Shown here: piece after piece, positions 62,887-64,000 of the stretch | Layout: each line of letters starts with the position of its first letter | Position numbering within the stretch: the stretch's first letter is position 1 | Assembly: GCA_947259885.1 (NCBI GenBank) | Contig: CAMYNW010000019.1 | Coordinates: forward strand, 114,392-178,391 | DNA: 64,000 bases | From: an uncultured Gammaproteobacteria bacterium | GTDB lineage: Bacteria; Pseudomonadota; Gammaproteobacteria; Arenicellales; Poriferihabitantaceae | Reading direction: 5' to 3' | Notes under the pieces: model-generated | Told to the model about the DNA's origin: nothing | What the model saw: only the letters and a program-made list of their open reading frames with translations | The model's database searches: none | Position numbers and translations under genes: made by a program

Positions 62887-64000
<1,114 letters not shown>

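Overview
The window comes from a sulfur-oxidising gammaproteobacterium, probably marine or at least chemolithotrophic. The housekeeping order at the left end (acpP-fabF-mltG-tmk-holB-pilZ-tatD) is typical of Gammaproteobacteria. The right third carries a complete oxidative ('reverse') dissimilatory sulfite reductase operon (dsrABEFHCMKLJOPNR), with a yeeE/tusA pair and soxB close by. Base composition by eye is near 50% GC, with little sign of mobile DNA: no transposase, integrase, tRNA, rRNA or CRISPR array was seen.

Layout. 0-9.3 kb: fatty-acid and cell-wall genes and replication genes, then yggX, an A-type Fe-S carrier, and clpS-clpA. 9.3-19.8 kb: mixed metabolism (MFS transporter, crotonase, prpE, gshB, acyltransferase, DegV), a DUF3179 gene broken by an internal deletion, an SDR epimerase and a GlxA/GbdR-type regulator. 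19.8-33 kb: a two-gene glycosyltransferase unit, a decayed GcvT-like gene fused by position to an aminotransferase/BKACE operon, lrgAB, ettA, hisN, etfBA, fadL and a diaminopropionate ammonia-lyase-like enzyme. 33-39.7 kb: an accessory stretch of hydrolases, two 2-oxoglutarate/Fe(II) oxygenases, a cupin and several uncharacterised small proteins. 39.9-42.9 kb: a leftward five-gene cassette reading TauD-like oxygenase, unknown 235-aa protein, Cas6/Cmx6-like RAMP protein, DsrC paralogue with no cysteine, and a 67-aa protein. 43.2-55.7 kb: the dsr operon, divergent from that cassette. 55.8-64 kb: a NarX/NarL-like two-component pair, a Sel1 protein, YeeE/YedE, TusA, SoxB and the C-terminal half of KatG.

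How the genes work together. SoxB and YeeE suggest thiosulfate handling. TusA, DsrEFH and DsrC form a persulfide relay that feeds DsrAB, which oxidises sulfane sulfur to sulfite. DsrMKJOP links DsrC redox state to the quinone pool or periplasm, DsrL supplies the NAD(P)H-linked flavoprotein, and DsrN makes sirohaem amide. The most interesting part is the cassette divergent from dsrA. It pairs a Cas6-like putative RNA-binding or RNA-cleaving protein with a DsrC fold that has lost both redox cysteines, with no CRISPR array in sight. I infer that this may be an uncharacterised regulatory or RNA-processing module tied to sulfur oxidation; the sequence alone does not prove it.
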